This document shows positions 6,066 through 9,295 of a stretch of 9,295 nt of DNA, in pieces. The stretch is from contig JAFGFV010000065.1 in assembly GCA_016930895.1 (NCBI GenBank), positions 1-9,295 on the forward strand. Direction: 5' to 3'. Made by a program: the position numbers and the translations under genes. Every line of letters starts with the position of its first letter. Position 1 is the first letter of the stretch. This stretch comes from Spirochaetales bacterium. GTDB lineage: Bacteria > Spirochaetota > Spirochaetia > SZUA-6 > DRHE01. The notes under the pieces were generated by a model that searched no databases, was not told the origin of the DNA, and saw nothing but the letters and a program-made list of their open reading frames with translations.

Positions 6066-7115
6066 ATGGCTTCACAGATCAAAGGACCCGCGATTTTCAT
6101 CGCTCAATTTGCGACCCCCGACCCGCCGCGGAACAACATCGACAACTTCGCCACGTGGGCGGCGGGATACGGCTACAAGGGGCTTCAACTCCCGGCTTGG
6201 GACCCCCGCTTCATCGACCTGGACAAGGCGGCCGAGTCCAAGACCTACTGCGACGAGTACGCCGGTAAGCTCAAAGAGAAGGGACTCGTGGTCACCGACA
6301 TGTTCGCCCTCCAAGGGCAGATGATCGCCTTCCATCCCGCTTTCGACGAGCTGTTCGCGGGCTTCCATCCGAAGGGGCTCAAGGGGCAGGCACTGGTGGA
6401 ATGGGCTCAAGGGGAGCTCAAGAAGTGCGTCAAGGCTTCGGTGCACCTCGGCTGCCGCGGCGTTCCGACCCTCTCCGGCGGGCTGTACTGGCCCTTCGTC
6501 TACCCGTGGCCGCAGCGCCCGGCCGGGATCGTGGAGACGGCCTACAAGGAGCTGGCCGAGCGCTGGAAGCCGGTCCTGGACTTCGCCCACGAAAACGGCA
6601 AGACCATCAACTTCGAAATCCATCCAGGCTGCGACATCTTCGACGGGGCGACCTTCGACATGTTCCTCGAGCACTCGAACAACCACCCGGCGGCCTGCAT
6701 CAACTACGATCCGAGCCACTTCGTACTCCAGCAGTTGGACCTGTATGAGTTCATCAAGGTCTACGCGGACCGCATCAAGGGCGTGCACGTCAAGGACGGC
6801 GAGTTCGTCTCGTCGGCCAAGCAGGGGGTGTACTCGGGCATGCAGTCCTGGGGCAAGCGGGCCGGGCGCTTCCGGACCGTGGGCGACGGCCAGGTGGACT
6901 TCCGCCGCATGTTCACCCTCCTGACCGAGATCGGTTACGACGGCTGGGCGGTGCTCGAGTGGGAGGACCCGATTCGGGACGCGGAGGACGCAGCCAAACG
7001 CTGTGCGGCCATCATCGAGGACAACCTGATCGAAGTTGCGGCCTACGCCTTCGACAACTTCCTCGACTCCGGGGCGGACGAAGCGGCGAACAGGCGAATT
7101 CTCGGCATCAAGTAG
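6066..7115 (+). CDS. Sugar isomerase/epimerase, xylose-isomerase-like TIM barrel
   Basis: A 349-residue cytoplasmic protein of the AP_endonuc_2/xylose-isomerase-like superfamily, metal-dependent enzymes that isomerise or epimerise sugars or keto-sugars. The expected four metal ligands are visible in order: E184 in N-F-E-I-H-P-G, D215 in Y-D-P-S-H-F (with H218), H241 in G-V-H-V-K-D-G-E, and E298 in A-V-L-E-W-E-D. Other conserved-looking patches are L-Q-L-P-A-W-D (40-46), L-Q-G-Q (82-85), Y-P-W-P-Q-R-P (146-152) and R-F-R-T-V-G-D-G-Q-V-D-F (268-279). It is longer than IolE/IolI-type proteins (about 270-300), with added C-terminal helices. It follows the Gfo/Idh gene and precedes the binding-protein gene by 86 nt. 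With the oxidoreductase it may act on a keto-sugar intermediate (inference). Substrate unknown. Confidence 0.9.
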   Translation: MASQIKGPAIFIAQFATPDPPRNNIDNFATWAAGYGYKGLQLPAWDPRFIDLDKAAESKTYCDEYAGKLKEKGLVVTDMFALQGQMIAFHPAFDELFAGFHPKGLKGQALVEWAQGELKKCVKASVHLGCRGVPTLSGGLYWPFVYPWPQRPAGIVETAYKELAERWKPVLDFAHENGKTINFEIHPGCDIFDGATFDMFLEHSNNHPAACINYDPSHFVLQQLDLYEFIKVYADRIKGVHVKDGEFVSSAKQGVYSGMQSWGKRAGRFRTVGDGQVDFRRMFTLLTEIGYDGWAVLEWEDPIRDAEDAAKRCAAIIEDNLIEVAAYAFDNFLDSGADEAANRRILGIK

Positions 7116-7122
7116 TGAAAAC

Positions 7123-7153
7123 GCGCTCACCCCCCGGTTCGGGGGAGGAGCGC
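7123..7153 (+). other. Strong intercistronic hairpin before the binding-protein gene
   Basis: GCGCTC (7123-7128) pairs with GAGCGC (7148-7153), and inside it CCCCCG (7131-7136) pairs with CGGGGG (7140-7145) around a GTT loop, leaving a 2x2 internal loop. It starts 8 nt after the isomerase stop and 48 nt before the binding-protein ATG. No T-run follows, so full termination is unlikely. It resembles hairpins that protect processed mRNA ends and allow binding proteins to be made in excess over upstream products. A partial terminator is the alternative. Confidence 0.6.
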
Positions 7154-7201
7154 AGGTTCGAGACTGGAAACCAAAATCCTATTCCTTTCAAGGAGGCAAA
7201 C

Positions 7202-8374
7202 ATGAAAAAGGGATTGTTGGTACTGCTGGTACTGCTGGTAGGTGCAGGCCTCGCTTTCGCGGGGGGTGGCAAGGAGCAGGCCGGAAGCTCCGCCGCCGCT
7301 GCGGGTGGTGAGCGCAAGCTGGCCCCGGGCGCGGTCCTGGCCGGACCGGTGGTCGCCAACGAAATGCTCGAGGACGGCACCAAGGGCGTGGACAAGAGCG
7401 TCCTGACCTTGAGCGCCGACGACGAGAAGAAGATTCGCGCCGGCAACTACACCGCCGCCATCGTCATGCACGTGCTGGACGCATCGTGGCCGCAGCAGCA
7501 GATCAAGGGCATGACCAAGGTCTTCAGCGAGTACGGCGTGGACGTGATCTCGGTGACCGGCGCTGGCGGCAAACCGGAAGTGCAGATGGACAACATCGAA
7601 AGCGTCATCGCCAAGCGGCCGAACGTGATACTGAGTATCCCGGTGGACCAGACCGCAGAGAGCCCGGCCTACCTCAAGATCGCCGACGCCGGCATCCACC
7701 TGGTCCTGTTGGACATGATTCCGACCGGCCTGGAGCACGGCAAGCACTACACCACCCTGGTGTCCTCTTCCTCCTACGGGAACGGAGTGTCCGCCGCGGA
7801 TATCATGGCGGATCAGTTCATCAAGAAGGGGGTGGCCGATCCGCAGGTGGCGGTCATGAAGCTCAACTTCAAGCATTTCGTCACCGAGGAACGCGTCCGC
7901 GGTTTCAAGGAGCGCGTCGCGGCGAACTACCCCTGGATCAAGATCGCGGCCGAGGCGGATTTCCCCTTCGACATGCCGAAAGTCACCGAGATCTCTGCCG
8001 GGGTGCTGACCGCCAACCCGAAGCTCAACGGAGCCTTCGTGATTTGGATGACTCCGGCCATGAGCCTGGTGGCTGCAGCTCGCGAAGCGGGCAAGACTCC
8101 GGACAACTTCATCATCACCACGGTCGACCTGGAAGAGGACGGGGCCATGGAGATCGCCTCCGACGGCTACATCAAGGGCACCGGCGCCCAGGACCCCTAC
8201 TCCAACGGCATGGCGGAAGCCACCGCAGCCCTGCGGGCGATTCTCGGCTACGAGAACCCGCCTTACGTGGCGGTGCCCGGCTACGCGGTGACCCGAGCCA
8301 ACATCGTGGAAGGCTACCGGGCCATCCTCGGCGAGGATCCGCCCCAGCAAATCAAGGACGCTGCCGCCAAGTAG
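7202..8374 (+). CDS. Periplasmic sugar-binding protein of ABC transporter (RbsB-like, type I)
   Basis: A 390-residue exported solute-binding protein. The signal peptide has M-K-K, a hydrophobic core of V-L-L repeats (residues 6-13) and A-F-A at 18-20, giving likely signal peptidase I cleavage before G-G-G-K-E. No lipobox Cys is present. A low-complexity Ser/Ala/Gly linker (about 21-37) precedes the mature domain. The Peripla_BP_4 pattern starts at A-A-I-V-M-H (85-90), runs through the D-N-I-E-S-V-I-A-K-R-P-N-V-I-L-S region (130-145), and includes T-T-V-D-L (306-310) and G-A-Q-D-P-Y-S-N-G (328-336). It is larger than E. coli RbsB (about 296). W96 and W282 are possible sugar-stacking residues. 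AAGGAGG (7190-7196) sits 5 nt before the ATG. As the last gene before a terminator, it likely delivers substrate to the permease and ATPase encoded on the opposite strand. Confidence 0.93.
   Translation: MKKGLLVLLVLLVGAGLAFAGGGKEQAGSSAAAAGGERKLAPGAVLAGPVVANEMLEDGTKGVDKSVLTLSADDEKKIRAGNYTAAIVMHVLDASWPQQQIKGMTKVFSEYGVDVISVTGAGGKPEVQMDNIESVIAKRPNVILSIPVDQTAESPAYLKIADAGIHLVLLDMIPTGLEHGKHYTTLVSSSSYGNGVSAADIMADQFIKKGVADPQVAVMKLNFKHFVTEERVRGFKERVAANYPWIKIAAEADFPFDMPKVTEISAGVLTANPKLNGAFVIWMTPAMSLVAAAREAGKTPDNFIITTVDLEEDGAMEIASDGYIKGTGAQDPYSNGMAEATAALRAILGYENPPYVAVPGYAVTRANIVEGYRAILGEDPPQQIKDAAAK
7218..7240 (+). repeat. 9-bp tandem repeat in the signal-peptide core
   Basis: The unit TGGTACTGC occurs twice in tandem (7218-7226, 7227-7235), followed by a partial third copy TGGTA. 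It encodes the V-L-L repeats of the signal-peptide hydrophobic core. Gain or loss of a unit would keep frame and change the core by three residues. Confidence 0.6.
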
Positions 8375-8387
8375 CAGTCCTGCCGCA

Positions 8388-8442
8388 CGGCCCGTGGCCG
8401 CACCGGCTGCAGCCGCGCTGGTTGCGGGAGAGTCTTCCGACT
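8388..8442 (+). other. Run of small hairpins in the binding-protein 3' untranslated region
   Basis: Between the stop codon and the terminator are CGGCC-CGT-GGCCG (8388-8400), the perfect 12-bp palindrome CGGCTGCAGCCG (8404-8415) and AGTC-TTCC-GACT (8431-8442). None has a U-tract. Together with the terminator they would give a heavily folded 3' end. No ORF or known RNA family is recognised here. Confidence 0.4.
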
Positions 8443-8449
8443 GACACGC

Positions 8450-8491
8450 AAAGCGGAAACGCGGGATTGCCATCCCGGTTTCCGCTTTCTT
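8450..8491 (+). terminator. Rho-independent terminator after the binding-protein gene
   Basis: AAAGCGGAAAC (8450-8460) pairs perfectly with GTTTCCGCTTT (8478-8488). Inside, CGGGAT (8462-8467) pairs with ATCCCG (8472-8477) around TGCC, leaving one bulged G at 8461. A short T-rich tail (CTTATATT) follows. At 17 bp of stem this is the strongest hairpin in the window. It should end the plus operon before the xylose-isomerase-like gene. Confidence 0.85.
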
Positions 8492-8496
8492 ATATT
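8467..8496 (+). promoter_or_regulatory. Possible promoter overlapping the terminator, for the xylA-like gene
   Basis: TTGCCA (8467-8472, in the terminator loop) and TATATT (8491-8496, in its tail) each match a sigma-70 box at 5 of 6 positions, with an 18-nt spacer. Initiation would be near 8503, leaving a leader of about 46 nt before the ATG at 8549. No copy of the TGTAACA/TGTTACA operator is seen here. Chance occurrence is possible. Confidence 0.4.
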
Positions 8497-8548
8497 GAGG
8501 GTACAGGCAGTGCCGCGACAATCAAGAGAAAACGAAAGGAACCAAATC

Positions 8549-9295
8549 ATGATCAAGGAACGGAAGCTCTCCATGCCCTTCTGGTGCGTGGGCAATCCGG
8601 TGGGTGATCCCTTCGGCCCGGGGGTGATGGACGACGTCTCTGCCCTGGAGATCACCGACATCATCGCTGAGGCGGGCAAGGACGGGCTGGTGAGCTACAC
8701 CGCCGCCCACGATGACGACATGGTCCCCTGGGACCCCAGGAATCCCGAAGACGACCGGGATCCCAACAGCGGCACCTACAAGACGCTAAAGACCATCAAG
8801 GACAAGCTGGAGAAGGCCGGTGTCCAGTACAAGATGATAGGCTGTGCCCTCCACGTGGACCCCGTGTTCCGTAACGGGGGAGTGGCCAATCCGGATGCCC
8901 GCATCCGGGCGCTCGCAGCCCAGAAGGTCATGCGGGCCCTGCGCATCGGCAACTTCCTGGGGGCCGAGTACTTCACCTACTGGGTGGCCCGGGACGGCTT
9001 CGAGACCCAGTTCGCCGTGCCCTGGGATCGGGCGCACGGCTACATCCGGGATGCCCTCAACCTGGTCAGCCGTTACTGCAAGGACGAGAAGCTCTCCATC
9101 CAGCAAGCTACGATCGAATCGAAGCCGAACGAGCCCCGGGGCGAGATGTTCCTGCCCACCACGGGGCACGCCCTGGCCCTGATCTCCACCCTCGAGGAGC
9201 CGGAGTTTTGGGGGGTGAACCCCGAGGTGTTGCAGCACGAGCAGATGACCGGGCTGTCGGCGGTGGGTGCCGTGGGTCTGGCCGTGGCCATGAAC
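8549..9295 (+). CDS. xylA: Xylose isomerase family protein (XylA-like), C-terminus cut by window end
   Basis: The first 249 codons are open to the window edge. The sequence follows class I (actinobacterial-type) xylose isomerase, a cytoplasmic metal-dependent aldose-ketose isomerase: D-P-F-G (20-23), the catalytic H-D-D-D at 54-57 (H54 and D57, with the same numbering as the Streptomyces enzyme as I recall it), D-P-V-F-R-N-G-G (104-111), W145, the metal ligand and lysine in E-S-K-P-N-E-P-R-G (E190, K192), F-L-P-T-T-G-H-A-L, and V-N-P-E-V-L-Q-H-E-Q-M-T-G-L (E226, H230). Two differences from my memory of that enzyme are one extra residue between E226 and H230 and His102 where Phe94 lines the sugar pocket. 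Substrate preference may therefore differ from xylose. AAAGGA (8535-8540) precedes the ATG by 8 nt. It follows the terminator and may be separately transcribed. The later Asp metal ligands lie outside the window. Confidence 0.83.
   Translation, partial: MIKERKLSMPFWCVGNPVGDPFGPGVMDDVSALEITDIIAEAGKDGLVSYTAAHDDDMVPWDPRNPEDDRDPNSGTYKTLKTIKDKLEKAGVQYKMIGCALHVDPVFRNGGVANPDARIRALAAQKVMRALRIGNFLGAEYFTYWVARDGFETQFAVPWDRAHGYIRDALNLVSRYCKDEKLSIQQATIESKPNEPRGEMFLPTTGHALALISTLEEPEFWGVNPEVLQHEQMTGLSAVGAVGLAVAMN

Noticed and set aside
4802..7115. myo-Inositol catabolic operon (IolG plus IolE)
   Set aside because: The families are related, but no IolB, IolC, IolD or IolA appears and the TIM-barrel protein is longer than IolE-type enzymes, so that specific call is not supported.
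7127..8521. A 464-codon minus-strand frame opposite the binding-protein gene
   Set aside because: It begins upstream of the terminator hairpin, mirrors the codon pattern of the real gene and resembles no protein family.
1..9295. CRISPR arrays, tRNA or rRNA genes, insertion sequences or phage genes
   Set aside because: No spaced direct repeats, cloverleaf pattern, rRNA-like stretch, transposase motif or terminal inverted repeat was seen. The window reads as an ordinary metabolic locus.

Overview
The window is GC-rich bacterial DNA carrying a sugar or polyol uptake and catabolism locus of two divergent operons. A spirochaete (Spirochaetota) host is my best guess. The main clue is the binding protein's export signal, ending in A-F-A before G-G-G-K-E with no lipobox cysteine, a pattern I associate with spirochaetal binding proteins. 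Strong AGGAG-type ribosome binding sites precede every gene. This is an inference, since no rRNA or housekeeping marker is present.

Layout. The minus-strand operon starts near 4566 and reads leftwards: a small cupin protein (4515-4150), a double-domain sugar ABC ATPase (4095-2509), its permease (2488-1499), a mannitol-1-phosphate 5-dehydrogenase family protein (1318-116), and the first 18 codons of a zinc-type medium-chain alcohol/polyol dehydrogenase (56-1, cut by the window edge). The plus-strand operon starts near 4736: a Gfo/Idh/MocA oxidoreductase (4802-5974), a xylose-isomerase-like TIM-barrel isomerase/epimerase (6066-7115), and the periplasmic sugar-binding protein (7202-8374), closed by a strong terminator (8450-8491). 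A further gene, a xylose isomerase homologue (8549 to the window end), follows with a possible promoter of its own.

Control. The 286-bp gap between the operons (4516-4801) holds two face-away sigma-70-like promoters, each with a TTGACA -35 box and a 17-nt spacer. Right after each -10 box lies a near-identical 16-bp inverted repeat, consensus TGTAACA-NN-TGTTACA, covering the expected start of transcription. This is the clearest regulatory signal in the window and implies one repressor switching both operons together. No regulator gene is present here.

How the parts fit. The binding protein is on one strand and its presumed permease and ATPase on the other, so shared control would coordinate one transporter. 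An unphosphorylated sugar, polyol or glycoside would enter by ABC transport and be processed by NAD(P)-linked dehydrogenases (Gfo/Idh, MtlD-family, MDR) and TIM-barrel isomerases. The substrate cannot be fixed from sequence. The mix is not a textbook mannitol, inositol or xylose operon: no PTS, kinase or IolB/C/D is seen. Intercistronic hairpins on both strands (7123-7153, 1471-1494) lack U-tracts and probably tune relative expression rather than terminate.
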